This document shows, piece by piece, positions 16,535 to 25,157 of a stretch of 51,016 nt of DNA. The notes under the pieces are model-generated. The model ran no database searches and had not been told where the DNA came from. It saw nothing but the letters and a program-made list of their open reading frames with translations. The number at the start of each line of letters is the position of its first letter. Position 1 is the first letter of the stretch. The position numbers and the translations under genes are program-made. Origin of the DNA: Bacteroidales bacterium UBA1181 (GTDB taxonomy: Bacteria > Bacteroidota > Bacteroidia > Bacteroidales > Paludibacteraceae); contig DBYR01000018.1 in NCBI GenBank assembly GCA_002310215.1, forward strand, positions 1-51,016. Direction: 5' to 3'.

Positions 16535-19099
16535 ATGAAAGTAAAAATCAACCAATCAAACTATCCTACTTGGAAGGAAATCAACACGAAAGCGAAAGTT
16601 CCTGCAAAGTTGGAAAAGCTCACCAAAATAGCGGAAAACCTCTGGTGGGTATGGAATAGTGAGGCGAAAGACCTCTTTAAGGAGTGCGACAAAGAACTGT
16701 GGGAAAAAGTGGGCAACAACCCTGTTTTATTCCTGGAAAGAGTCAAAATCGACACATTGGAGAAGATAGAGAAAGACGACGAGTTGTTAGGAAAGATCAA
16801 CTCCGTGTACGACAAGTTCGAGAAGTACATGAACGAGCCGAAGGATCCGAAGAAACCTTCCGTGGCATACTTCTCCATGGAGTACGGTTTGACGGACATC
16901 ATTAAGATATACTCGGGAGGTTTGGGCGTACTCGCAGGCGACTACCTGAAGGAGGCGAGCGACTGCAACGTCAACATGACCGCCATCGGCTTCCTCTACA
17001 GATACGGTTACTTCACCCAAACACTCTCTATGAACGGTGAGCAGATCGCCAACTACGAGCCTCAGATATTCAACACGTTGCCTATCAGCCAAGTAAAGGA
17101 CGAGAACGGCAACCCGCTCGTACACGAAGTGCCTTTCTTCGACCGCACCATCTACGCTAACGTATGGAAGGTCTCTGTCGGAAGAATCAGCCTATACCTG
17201 ATGGATACCGACATCGAGAAGAACTCTGAATATGACCGCTCCATCACCCACCAACTCTATGGAGGTGACTGGGAGAACAGAATGAAGCAAGAGTACATGC
17301 TCGGTATCGGTGGAGTGCTGTTGCTCAACAGATTGGGCATACAACACGACACGTACCACTGCAATGAGGGCCATGCGGCGCTCATCAACGTGGAGCGGCT
17401 GAACTACTACATCAACCAGAAGGGATTGAGCTTCCAAGAGGCTTTCGAGGTGGTTCGCTCCTCTTCCCTCTACACCGTACACACACCAGTGCCTGCGGGT
17501 CACGACAAGTTCGACGAAGGTCTCTTCGGGAAATACATGTACCACTACGCCCAAAAGCTGAACATCTCTTGGGACGAACTGATGGATCTCGGCCGCGAGA
17601 ACCCAGGCGACAAGGGAGAGAAATTCTCCATGAGCGTCTTCGCTTGCAACACCTGTCAAGAGGTGAACGGTGTGAGCTGGTTGCACGGCGAGGTCTCCAA
17701 GAAGATGTTCGCCAACATCTGGAAGGGATACTTCCCTGAGGAGTCACACGTCAACTATGTCACCAATGGTGTGCACATGCCTACTTGGGCGGCGGACGAG
17801 TGGAAGAAGCTCTACATCGAGACGTTCGACTCATCCTTCTACAAAGACCAGTCCAACATGGCCATCTGGGAGAAGATATACTCCGTGCCTGACGAGAAGA
17901 TCTGGAGCATCAAGAAGAGCCTGAAGAAGAAGCTCATCGACTACATCAGGGTGAAGTACCAAGACAACTGGTTGAGAAACCAAGGGGATCCTTCCCGCAT
18001 CATCAAGATATTGGAGAGCATCAATCCAGAGGCTTTGACCATCGGATTCGGTCGTCGTTTCGCCACCTACAAGCGTGCGCACCTGCTCTTCACGGACTTG
18101 GAGCGTTTGGCTAAGATCGTCAACAACCCTAAGTGTCCGGTTCAATTCATCTTCACAGGTAAGGCTCACCCTGCGGATGGCGCAGGACAAGGCTTGATCA
18201 AGAGAATCGTGGAGATCTCCCGCCAACCTGAGTTCCAAGGCAAGATCATCTTCCTGGAGAACTACGACATGGCTTTGGCGAAACGACTGATCTCCGGCGT
18301 GGACATCTGGTTGAACACCCCTACCCGTCCGCTTGAGGCTTCCGGAACATCCGGCGAAAAGGCCTTGATGAACGGTGTCATCAACTTCTCCGTGAAAGAC
18401 GGATGGTGGTTGGAAGGCTACCGCGAGGGCGCAGGATGGGCATTGACCGAGAAACGCACCTACGAGTACCAAGGTCACCAAGACCAGTTGGATGCCGCAA
18501 CGATCTACAGCATCTTAGAGAACGAAATCATCCCTATGTTCTACGCTACGAACAGCAAGGGCTACTCTCCTGAATGGGTGAAGACCATCAAGAACTCCAT
18601 CGCCATGATCGCTCCGAACTACACCACCAAGCGTATGATCGACGATTACACGAGAAAGTTCTACAACCCATTGCGTGAACGCTTCAACAAGCTGATTGAC
18701 AACAACTTCGCCAAAGCGAAGGAGATCGCGGCTTGGAAGGAGAAGGTCGCAGAGCATTGGGATCAGATCGAAATCGTCTCCGCTACCGTCTCCGACAAAC
18801 TGACGGAGAACCCAGAGGTGGGCGACAAGTATGTAGCTGAGGTGATCGTAGATACCAAAGGATTGAACGACAATAGGTTAGGTATCGACTTCGTCTCCAC
18901 GATGAAAGACAACAGCAACAACGATAAGATCGACGAGGTGAAGGAGATGAAGCTTGTGAAAGAAGAGGGTACGAAGCTCTACTTCAAGTTGGAGGATAGG
19001 GTTTCACGCTCCGGAACATTCAAATACGCATTCCGTATGTTCCCGAACAACAAGGACTTGGCTCACCGTCAAGACTTCTGCTACGTACGTTGGTTCTAA
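16535..19099 (+). CDS. Alpha-glucan (glycogen/starch) phosphorylase, GT35
   Basis: An 854-residue protein of the shorter alpha-glucan phosphorylase type. The N-terminal domain (LTKIAENLWWVWNSEAKDLF) is followed by the phosphorylase core with YFSMEYGLTD, YSGGLGVLAGDYLKEASD and IGFGRRFATYKRAHL. The pyridoxal-phosphate lysine region is ASGTSGEKALMNGVINFS, with Lys in GEKA. The last about 110 residues form an extra beta-rich domain (DKYVAEVIVDTKGLNDN... to CYVRWF). It releases glucose-1-phosphate from glycogen with inorganic phosphate. It forms an operon with the upstream GT3 synthase and ends at the strong terminator at 19120-19150. Its later part uses CGT, GCT and CCT codons more than the synthase does, suggesting higher expression. 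Confidence 0.94.
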   Translation: MKVKINQSNYPTWKEINTKAKVPAKLEKLTKIAENLWWVWNSEAKDLFKECDKELWEKVGNNPVLFLERVKIDTLEKIEKDDELLGKINSVYDKFEKYMNEPKDPKKPSVAYFSMEYGLTDIIKIYSGGLGVLAGDYLKEASDCNVNMTAIGFLYRYGYFTQTLSMNGEQIANYEPQIFNTLPISQVKDENGNPLVHEVPFFDRTIYANVWKVSVGRISLYLMDTDIEKNSEYDRSITHQLYGGDWENRMKQEYMLGIGGVLLLNRLGIQHDTYHCNEGHAALINVERLNYYINQKGLSFQEAFEVVRSSSLYTVHTPVPAGHDKFDEGLFGKYMYHYAQKLNISWDELMDLGRENPGDKGEKFSMSVFACNTCQEVNGVSWLHGEVSKKMFANIWKGYFPEESHVNYVTNGVHMPTWAADEWKKLYIETFDSSFYKDQSNMAIWEKIYSVPDEKIWSIKKSLKKKLIDYIRVKYQDNWLRNQGDPSRIIKILESINPEALTIGFGRRFATYKRAHLLFTDLERLAKIVNNPKCPVQFIFTGKAHPADGAGQGLIKRIVEISRQPEFQGKIIFLENYDMALAKRLISGVDIWLNTPTRPLEASGTSGEKALMNGVINFSVKDGWWLEGYREGAGWALTEKRTYEYQGHQDQLDAATIYSILENEIIPMFYATNSKGYSPEWVKTIKNSIAMIAPNYTTKRMIDDYTRKFYNPLRERFNKLIDNNFAKAKEIAAWKEKVAEHWDQIEIVSATVSDKLTENPEVGDKYVAEVIVDTKGLNDNRLGIDFVSTMKDNSNNDKIDEVKEMKLVKEEGTKLYFKLEDRVSRSGTFKYAFRMFPNNKDLAHRQDFCYVRWF

Positions 19100-19119
19100 T
19101 CAAAAGTACGACAATAAGC

Positions 19120-19150
19120 AAAAAGCGTGGGCATCCCCCACGCTTTTTTT
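19120..19150 (+). terminator. Rho-independent terminator after glycogen phosphorylase
   Basis: GCGTGGG (19125-19131) pairs with CCCACGC (19137-19143) across a five-base loop and is followed by seven T. The T-run leads straight into the -7 element of miaA. Confidence 0.9.
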
Positions 19151-19151
19151 G

Positions 19152-19159
19152 TATCTTCG
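19152..19159 (+). promoter_or_regulatory. -7 element TATCTTCG for miaA
   Basis: One mismatch from TAnnTTTG. It follows the terminator T-run after one base and lies four bases before the miaA ATG, which would give a leaderless or almost leaderless mRNA. No TTG sits at the -33 position. Confidence 0.5.
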
Positions 19160-19163
19160 CCAC

Positions 19164-20027
19164 ATGGAAAAGAAACTGATCATCCTATTAGGCCCCACAG
19201 GCGTAGGCAAGACGGAAAGGAGCCTCCGCATGGCGGAAGAGTTGCACACGGAGATCATCTCCTGCGACTCCAGGCAGATGTACCGAGAGATGAAGATCGG
19301 CACGGCCGCACCCACCGAGGCGGAACTGAAACGTGTGCCCCACCACTTCGTGGGCAACCTCTCCATCTTCGACTACTACAGCTGCGGCAGATTCGAAATA
19401 GAGGCCCTCGCCAAGTGCGAGGAACTCTTCCAGACGCACGACACCGTGCTGATGGTGGGCGGTTCCATGCTCTACATCGACGCCGTATGCAAGGGAATAG
19501 ACGACATCCCCAAGATCGACGAGGAGCTACGGAAGGAACTGGACCAACGGCTGGCCAAGGAGGGCGTGGAGAGCCTCCGCAACGAACTGAAGATGCTCGA
19601 CCCGACTTACTATAGGCAAGTGGACCCAATGAACCATAAACGCATCAAACATGCTTTGGAAATATGCCTGCAGACAGGGAAACCCTTTTCCTCCTTCCGC
19701 ACGGAGAGCAAGAAGGAACGTCCCTTCAAGATAGAGAAGATAGGCTTCGTGCGCCCAAGGGAGGAGCTCTACGAGCGCATCAACAAAAGGGTGGATAAAA
19801 TGTTCGAGGAGGGTCTCGTGGAAGAGGCAAGGCAACTCTATCCCCACAGAGAGCTCAACGCCCTCAACACCGTGGGTTACAAGGAGTTGTTCGAATACTT
19901 CGACGGCAACTGGACCCTAGACTACGCCAAGCAGATGATCCAGCAGAACAGCCGCCACTACGCGAAAAAGCAGCTCACCTGGTTCAAGCGGGACGAAGAA
20001 ATCCAATGGGAAACACTAACCGACTGA
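19164..20027 (+). CDS. miaA: tRNA dimethylallyltransferase MiaA
   Basis: A 287-residue protein from the ATG at 19164 (MEKKLIILLGPTGVGKT). The P-loop GPTGVGKT is at residues 10-17. Other family motifs are ISCDSRQMYREMKIGTA, LMVGGSMLYIDAV and, near the C-terminus, LNTVGYKELFEYFDG and YAKKQLTWFKRD. It transfers a dimethylallyl group to N6 of A37 in tRNAs that read codons beginning with U. It is followed ten bases later by the convergent lipoprotein gene, with no terminator between. Confidence 0.96.
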   Translation: MEKKLIILLGPTGVGKTERSLRMAEELHTEIISCDSRQMYREMKIGTAAPTEAELKRVPHHFVGNLSIFDYYSCGRFEIEALAKCEELFQTHDTVLMVGGSMLYIDAVCKGIDDIPKIDEELRKELDQRLAKEGVESLRNELKMLDPTYYRQVDPMNHKRIKHALEICLQTGKPFSSFRTESKKERPFKIEKIGFVRPREELYERINKRVDKMFEEGLVEEARQLYPHRELNALNTVGYKELFEYFDGNWTLDYAKQMIQQNSRHYAKKQLTWFKRDEEIQWETLTD

Positions 20028-20037
20028 TTCGCAGGCA

Positions 20038-20931
20038 TCAGTCCGCAGAGGTCACCAAGCGCAAACCGACATGATAGAACCAACGATCCGGCGCACCACC
20101 ATCGCGGGATGAGACACGGAAGAACGGTGCGCCCAACGTACCGCCTCCGCCACGGGAGACGCGCACCTCGCCCGTCTTAGGTCCCTTCGGAGAGCTCTGT
20201 TCGTCTTCCGCATAAGCACCATACCAATCCTCACACCACTCGGCGACATTGCCGCTCATATCATAAATGCCCAACTCGTTCGGGCGATAACTTGCCACAT
20301 TATAGTACAAATCAGAGGCATAGACATCACAACGGGACACCTCGGCGAGCGTATTGCCGCCACTGTACTTGTAGCCTTTGCTCTCCACACCCCCACGGGC
20401 AGCGAACTCCCACTCCGCCTCCGTGGGCAGACGGAATGTCTTGCCTGTCAAGGCATTCAACTTAGAGATGAACTGTTGGCAATCTTTCCAGGAAACACAA
20501 GCCACAGGAAGGCTATCCCCCTTCATCTGCAGCTGAGAGGGGCAGGAACCCATCACCGCCGTCCAAAGCGCTTGGGTGACCTCCGTCTCGCCGATCCAGT
20601 AATCAGGCAATGAGACCTTATGCGCAGGCTTCTCCTCCGTTGTCGCCTCACCCGACTGCTCAGGCGTGGCCCCCATCACGAAGGAACCGCCCTTCACCTT
20701 CACCATTCGGAAAGAGACCGAACCCACGGAGAAAGAGGAGACCTCGCTCTTCGGGGCAACCACCGGCGCAGTTTCACGCTCCGGATTGGCGACGGAAGAT
20801 TCATTCCGCGCAAGAGTGTCGGACACCACCTTCACCTCAGTGTTTGTACTATCGCTTTGTGCTGTACTTTTCGAAGAGCCACAGGAGAGGCAACCAAGGG
20901 CAAGACCCAAACAAATAAATCGACAACGCAT
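20038..20931 (-). CDS. Formylglycine-enzyme-like (SUMF1-fold) lipoprotein
   Basis: A 297-residue protein with a lipoprotein signal (LGLALGCLSCGSS; lipid on the Cys of LSC). The C-terminal about 220 residues form a formylglycine-generating-enzyme-type domain: MVKVKGGSFVMGATP, HKVSLPDYWIGETEVTQALW, FRLPTEAEWEFAARGG, YDMSGNVAEWCEDWYG and RVSRGGGG. The catalytic cysteines of true formylglycine enzymes, expected after the RGGS-like motif, are missing (GTLGAPFFRVSSR there). It is therefore probably a binding or structural relative, as in GldJ/GldK-type lipoproteins, rather than an oxidase. Exported and membrane-anchored. Convergent with miaA. Confidence 0.85.
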   Translation of the reverse strand: MRCRFICLGLALGCLSCGSSKSTAQSDSTNTEVKVVSDTLARNESSVANPERETAPVVAPKSEVSSFSVGSVSFRMVKVKGGSFVMGATPEQSGEATTEEKPAHKVSLPDYWIGETEVTQALWTAVMGSCPSQLQMKGDSLPVACVSWKDCQQFISKLNALTGKTFRLPTEAEWEFAARGGVESKGYKYSGGNTLAEVSRCDVYASDLYYNVASYRPNELGIYDMSGNVAEWCEDWYGAYAEDEQSSPKGPKTGEVRVSRGGGGTLGAPFFRVSSRDGGAPDRWFYHVGLRLVTSAD

Positions 20932-20960
20932 ACCTAACTACTTAAGAATTAAATTTTCCG

Positions 20961-20968
20961 CAAAATTA
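20961..20968 (-). promoter_or_regulatory. -7 element TAATTTTG for the FGE-like lipoprotein
   Basis: An exact TAnnTTTG match on the minus strand, about 30 bases before the start at 20931. No -33 box at normal spacing. Confidence 0.5.
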
Positions 20969-21250
20969 CAAATAAAGCAGGAGAAGGAGTTCTCTATCCT
21001 CGATAAATTTTTATATCTAAGGGAACCCGTTGGATGAATTAGAATAGAGCATATATAACTTGTCCTATGGGTTTTGAAATTGTTTGCAAATTCCAAGAAT
21101 TTTTCTAAAATTGTAATGAAGTCGCACATATCTAAGACAATGGCATTTATTTAATTTTACATTACTAAAACACTAAAAATCAATAAAACACACAACTCTT
21201 TTTATGTTTTTATTATGAATTTAATTCAACCAACAGGTTTATGATATGTT

Positions 21251-21394
21251 TTGCGGGAGAAGCAATGGAAAAGGATATTGTATGAGCTAAATGAAGAATT
21301 CGCAGCGATAAAACAGAAGGATCCCTCTACGAATTTGAGAATAGAGAATAAAATAGTAAATTCGCGGACAGAAAACAAAAGGAAAAATTTATGA
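21251..21394 (+). CDS. Possible 47-codon leader ORF or gene remnant upstream of the ABC-F gene
   Basis: The 460-base gap 20932-21390 is mostly AT-rich with no RNA gene I can recognise. Its last 150 bases read open in one frame from a TTG at 21251 and translate to a helix-like charged peptide (REKQWKRILYELNEEFAA, then IKQKDPSTNLRIENK). Its TGA stop overlaps the ABC-F ATG at 21391 as ATGA. Upstream in the same frame an ATG at 21215 opens nine codons before an in-frame TGA at 21242. It could be a leader peptide, the end of a decayed gene or chance. I could not assign a family. Confidence 0.25.
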   Translation: MREKQWKRILYELNEEFAAIKQKDPSTNLRIENKIVNSRTENKRKNL

Positions 21395-23010
21395 TAACTG
21401 CTTCAGACATTGTAGTACAATTCGGCAAACGAATACTTTTTCAAGATGTGAACCTCAAATTCACAGGTGGTAACTGTTACGGAATCATCGGTGCCAACGG
21501 TGCCGGCAAATCAACCTTTCTGAAAGTCGTCAGCGGAGAGCTGACCCCGACCAAGGGAACCATCACCATCGCACCGGGCGAGCGCCTCTCCGTGCTCAAA
21601 CAGGACCACTTCCAGTTTGACGAATGTACCGTCATCGAGACCGTTCTGCGCGGACACGAACCGCTATGGAACGTGATGCAGGAGAAGGATGCGCTCTACG
21701 CCAAGGAGGACTTCTCCGACGCGGACGGTATACGCGCCTCTGAATTAGAGGAGAAATTCGCCGAGATGGACGGATGGAACGCCGAGAGCGACGCCGCAGC
21801 TCTGTTGAGCGGATTGGGCATCAAGGAAGACCTGCACTACAAACTGATGAAGGAGCTCAGCGGTAAGGAGAAGGTCCGCGTATTGCTCGCGCAAGCGCTC
21901 TTCGGCAAGCCGGACAACCTGTTGCTCGACGAGCCTACCAACGACCTCGACCTCGAGACCGTCATGTGGTTGGAGAACTACTTGGCTGAGTTCGAGAACA
22001 CCGTGTTGGTCGTATCCCACGACCGTCACTTTCTCGACGCAGTCTGCACGCACACGGTGGACATCGACTACGGTAAGATCACCATGTTCGCCGGTAACTA
22101 CAGCTTCTGGTACGAGTCCAGCCAGTTGGCCCTCCGTCAGCAGGCACAGCAGAACAAGAAGGCCGAGGAGAAGCGTAAGGAGTTGATGGAGTTCATCCAA
22201 CGATTCAGCGCGAACGTGGCGAAGTCCAAGCAGACAACCAGTAGAAAGAAGATGTTGGAGAAGTTGAACATCGAAGAGATCCAACCATCCACACGTAAAT
22301 ACCCAGGCATCATCTTCACGCCGGAACGTGAGCCGGGCAACCAAATCATCGAGGTGAACGACCTCTCCTACACCACGCCAGAGGGCGATGTGCTCTTCAA
22401 GAACGTCAGCTTCAATGTAGAGAAGGACGACAAGGTGGTCTTTCTTTCGCATGATCCGAGGGCGATGACCGCCTTCTTCGAGATCATCAACGAGAAGCTG
22501 AAGCCAACCACAGGAACATACAAGTGGGGCGTGACCATCACCTCCGCCTACCTGCCGTTGGACAACACCGATTTCTTCAACACGGACATGAAACTGGTGG
22601 ATTGGTTGGCGCAGTATTCGCCAGACACCAACGAGTCGTTCGTGAGGGGATACCTCGGCAGGATGCTCTTCTCCGGCGAGGAGATCTACAAGAAAGCCAG
22701 CGTGCTTTCGGGAGGTGAGAAGATGCGTTGCATGATCTCCAGGATGATGCTGAAGAACGCCAACTGCCTCGTGCTGGACTCTCCGACCAACCACCTCGAC
22801 TTGGAGTCCATCCAAGCCTTCAACAACACGCTGAAAACGTTCAAGGGGAACATCCTCATGTCGTCCCACGACCACGAGTTCATCCAGACGGTCTGCAACC
22901 GCGTCATCGAGCTCACCCCTAACGGTGCGATCGACAAGCGCATGGACTACGACGACTACATCCTCAGCGACGACATCAAGGCGCTGAAAGAGAAATATTA
23001 CGCGAAATAA
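21391..23010 (+). CDS. ABC-F ATPase, YbiT-like, with degenerate second nucleotide site
   Basis: A 539-residue soluble protein with two ABC domains and no membrane segment, closest in layout to E. coli YbiT (ribosome-associated ABC-F). Domain 1 is intact: Walker A GANGAGKST (34-42), signature LSGKEK (156-161) and Walker B LLLDEPTND with Glu181. The linker between domains (about 240-300) carries RFSANVAKSKQTTSRKK. Domain 2 keeps the signature LSGGEK (439-444) but has FLSHDPRAM (351-359) in place of a P-loop, and VLDSPTNHLD (461-470) with Ser464 in place of the catalytic Glu. ATP turnover is probably limited to one site. Expected to act on the ribosome's E site. A strong terminator follows at 23025-23057. 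Confidence 0.9.
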   Translation: MITASDIVVQFGKRILFQDVNLKFTGGNCYGIIGANGAGKSTFLKVVSGELTPTKGTITIAPGERLSVLKQDHFQFDECTVIETVLRGHEPLWNVMQEKDALYAKEDFSDADGIRASELEEKFAEMDGWNAESDAAALLSGLGIKEDLHYKLMKELSGKEKVRVLLAQALFGKPDNLLLDEPTNDLDLETVMWLENYLAEFENTVLVVSHDRHFLDAVCTHTVDIDYGKITMFAGNYSFWYESSQLALRQQAQQNKKAEEKRKELMEFIQRFSANVAKSKQTTSRKKMLEKLNIEEIQPSTRKYPGIIFTPEREPGNQIIEVNDLSYTTPEGDVLFKNVSFNVEKDDKVVFLSHDPRAMTAFFEIINEKLKPTTGTYKWGVTITSAYLPLDNTDFFNTDMKLVDWLAQYSPDTNESFVRGYLGRMLFSGEEIYKKASVLSGGEKMRCMISRMMLKNANCLVLDSPTNHLDLESIQAFNNTLKTFKGNILMSSHDHEFIQTVCNRVIELTPNGAIDKRMDYDDYILSDDIKALKEKYYAK

Positions 23011-23024
23011 TAATCAAACAAGCA

Positions 23025-23057
23025 GGGAGGAGGCGTGACGAACGTCTCCTCTTTTTT
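23025..23057 (+). terminator. Rho-independent terminator between the ABC-F gene and gldB
   Basis: GAGGAGGCGT (23027-23036) pairs with ACGTCTCCTC (23042-23051), with one G-T wobble and a five-base loop, followed by six T. Only 22 bases separate it from the gldB start codon. Confidence 0.85.
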
Positions 23058-23079
23058 CAAATCAATAGGAGGGAGAAGG

Positions 23080-24186
23080 ATGAGAAGGAATGCAACAATA
23101 GCCGCATGTTTAGGCGCCATGGCCCTATTCTCCGCCTGCAACGGCGGTCATCAGAACCGGTTCAAGGAGCAGGAGACGCAGCAAGCGGAAGCAACCATCA
23201 ACTACGAGCGATTCGACCAAGTCATCTACGAGTTGGACAACTGCATCCACAGACCTGCTGTGGTTGGCGACTACGACTTGCTGAAGGTGGACATTCCCGA
23301 CGAAGACTCCCTTTGCCTACGGCAGAAGATCGAGCAGATCAAGGGAAAGTATCCTGAGCAGTTCAAGCACTACCTCATGATGTTAGGCGAATTATCCAGC
23401 GGATACGACGTCGCCGACGAGACACTCTTCTACCTCTTCCTCTCCAACGAAGCTTACCACGATCTTTACAAGGATTGTCAGGAGAAGTACCAAGAGGTGT
23501 CCGACCTCAACGCCTACTTCACGAAAGCCTTCTCACGGGCGCAACAGCTCATTCCAGGCTATGAGATACCACAGAACATTTTCTACATCTTCTCAGGCTT
23601 CGGAGACTATCTAAGCATCGACGAGAACACCCTGTACGTGTCGCTCGAATACTTCCTCGGAGAGGACTACAAGAACTACCAATACGTGCCCGGCATCTAC
23701 CAATACCAGATCAAGAATCTGAGGCGTGAGCGGATAGTGACGGACGCCATCTACGAGTGCACCTGCGAGCACTTCCCTCTTGAGATTGAGGCGGGGAATC
23801 TGCTCGACAACCTACTCTACCTCGGCAAGATGCTCTACATCACCGAAGCCATACTGCCCGGCGAAGACGCGACAAACATCATCGGCTACACGAAGGACGA
23901 GTGGGAATGGTGCGAAAAGAATGAAGCGAACATGTGGAACTACCTAAGGGAAAAGAACCTACTGTTCGAGACAGACAACAAGGTCATCACAGATTTCATC
24001 ATCATGTCAGGAGCCACCAAATACTTCTCCACAGAGAAATACAATGCGCCGGGAAGAGCAGCCGTTTGGTTGGGATGGCAAATCATCAGCCATTACATGG
24101 AGAACAATCCGGGCATGAGTCTGACGGACCTCATCCACGAAAACGACGCGCAAAAGATTCTTTTAGGGTCGAAATATAATCCATAA
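23080..24186 (+). CDS. gldB: GldB-like lipoprotein
   Basis: The start is the ATG at 23080, eight bases after a perfect AGGAGG, giving 368 residues. The N-terminus is a lipoprotein signal (AACLGAMALFSACNGG). The rest is the GldB-type region: INYERFDQVIYELD, PEQFKHYLMMLGELSSGYDV, PQNIFYIFSGFGDYLSIDENTLYVSLEYFLG and the late YFSTEKYNAPGRAAVWLGWQIISHYMENNPG. GldB was found as a gliding-motility protein, but homologues are general in non-gliding Bacteroidota, where the role is likely in the cell envelope. It is convergent with the lipoprotein gene at 24201, and no promoter is visible between the ABC-F terminator and the start. Confidence 0.88.
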   Translation: MRRNATIAACLGAMALFSACNGGHQNRFKEQETQQAEATINYERFDQVIYELDNCIHRPAVVGDYDLLKVDIPDEDSLCLRQKIEQIKGKYPEQFKHYLMMLGELSSGYDVADETLFYLFLSNEAYHDLYKDCQEKYQEVSDLNAYFTKAFSRAQQLIPGYEIPQNIFYIFSGFGDYLSIDENTLYVSLEYFLGEDYKNYQYVPGIYQYQIKNLRRERIVTDAIYECTCEHFPLEIEAGNLLDNLLYLGKMLYITEAILPGEDATNIIGYTKDEWEWCEKNEANMWNYLREKNLLFETDNKVITDFIIMSGATKYFSTEKYNAPGRAAVWLGWQIISHYMENNPGMSLTDLIHENDAQKILLGSKYNP

Positions 24187-24200
24187 AAGCCAAGGGAAAG

Positions 24201-25154
24201 CTATCGGAGGCACACTTGCATTTTAGGCACGTAGAAGGCTCCATTCCGCTTCTTCACCCTATAGGAGTAAGTGCGTTGAGGGAAAGCGACCCTAACGACC
24301 ACGCTCTCCTCCGCCTCCAACGTCTGATCCAAGGCAAACAAGGCGGGCCAATCCGTCGCATTGACTGTCATCTTATCAAATCCGTCATCGACGGGGATAT
24401 CTATGGTGAAATCGTGAGGAGGAACATTATAGGCACACCTATTTTCCACCTCAAATGGATTGAATAAGAAATTCTGTTTCGGATAAGACTCGAATTCACG
24501 ACGAGGGATCACTCCAAAGACGAAACCGCAGGAGCGCAAGACTATGCTATGGAAGAACGTAGGCACGTACGTGTGATAATACCCTGCCGAATCAGTTTGG
24601 AAGAACATGTCGGAGCCACACGAGGAGGTACGGTCCTTCTTCCCGCTACGGAAATGCATGTGCACTGGCATATTAACGTGTGGCGTGCCATCATTATCCA
24701 TAATACGGCCATACATAGGGCGGACATTCAGTTGGAGATGATCGTTGAACTCTTCTCCACCCTTCATATTCTCATAAGTGATTAGTGTGTCATTTGCATA
24801 GACGACGTACACGGTATGGTCTTTATGCGCAGTATAAGTGAGCATTCCACGGGCGTCTGTCATGCGCACGTCAGGAAAGAAATTATCCTCCAACTGTATT
24901 TCGATAGGATGCCTCATGGACTCTCCGAACGCATCGAAGAACTCGATCACGACACGGAAAGAATCGGGCGCAACAGCAGTTGCGTCACCCGTCAACACAG
25001 AATCCGTCACCAACGAATCCGAGAGCAACAGATTTTGCGAGACACAGTCCAAAGTATCATCGTCACCCGCAGAAACACTAACTGTACCTCCATCAGAGCA
25101 AGAGAACGCCCATAGAGAAGGGAGTAAAAACCATAAGAAAAGACGTCTCATCAT
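24201..25154 (-). CDS. Putative lipoprotein, function unknown
   Basis: I take the start at the ATG at 25154 (MMRRLFLWFLLPSLWAFSCSDGG), which gives a lipoprotein signal with the lipid Cys in AFSC and about 317 residues. A Ser/Thr/Asp-rich stretch (about 20-60) precedes two beta-sandwich-like segments (FRVVIEFFDAFGESMRHPIEIQL and YGRIMDNDGTPHVNMPVHMHF), which resemble carboxypeptidase-regulatory-type domains, and then a further beta-rich region. No catalytic motif is visible. The start codon lies six bases after the T-run of the MORN-gene terminator, so any transcript must read through or begin inside that hairpin. Confidence 0.7.
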   Translation of the reverse strand: MMRRLFLWFLLPSLWAFSCSDGGTVSVSAGDDDTLDCVSQNLLLSDSLVTDSVLTGDATAVAPDSFRVVIEFFDAFGESMRHPIEIQLEDNFFPDVRMTDARGMLTYTAHKDHTVYVVYANDTLITYENMKGGEEFNDHLQLNVRPMYGRIMDNDGTPHVNMPVHMHFRSGKKDRTSSCGSDMFFQTDSAGYYHTYVPTFFHSIVLRSCGFVFGVIPRREFESYPKQNFLFNPFEVENRCAYNVPPHDFTIDIPVDDGFDKMTVNATDWPALFALDQTLEAEESVVVRVAFPQRTYSYRVKKRNGAFYVPKMQVCLR

Positions 25155-25157
25155 ACT

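Noticed and set aside
21745..22875. Long minus-strand open frame opposite the ABC-F gene
   Set aside because: The plus-strand ABC motifs are decisive; the antisense product is low in complexity and has no family signature.
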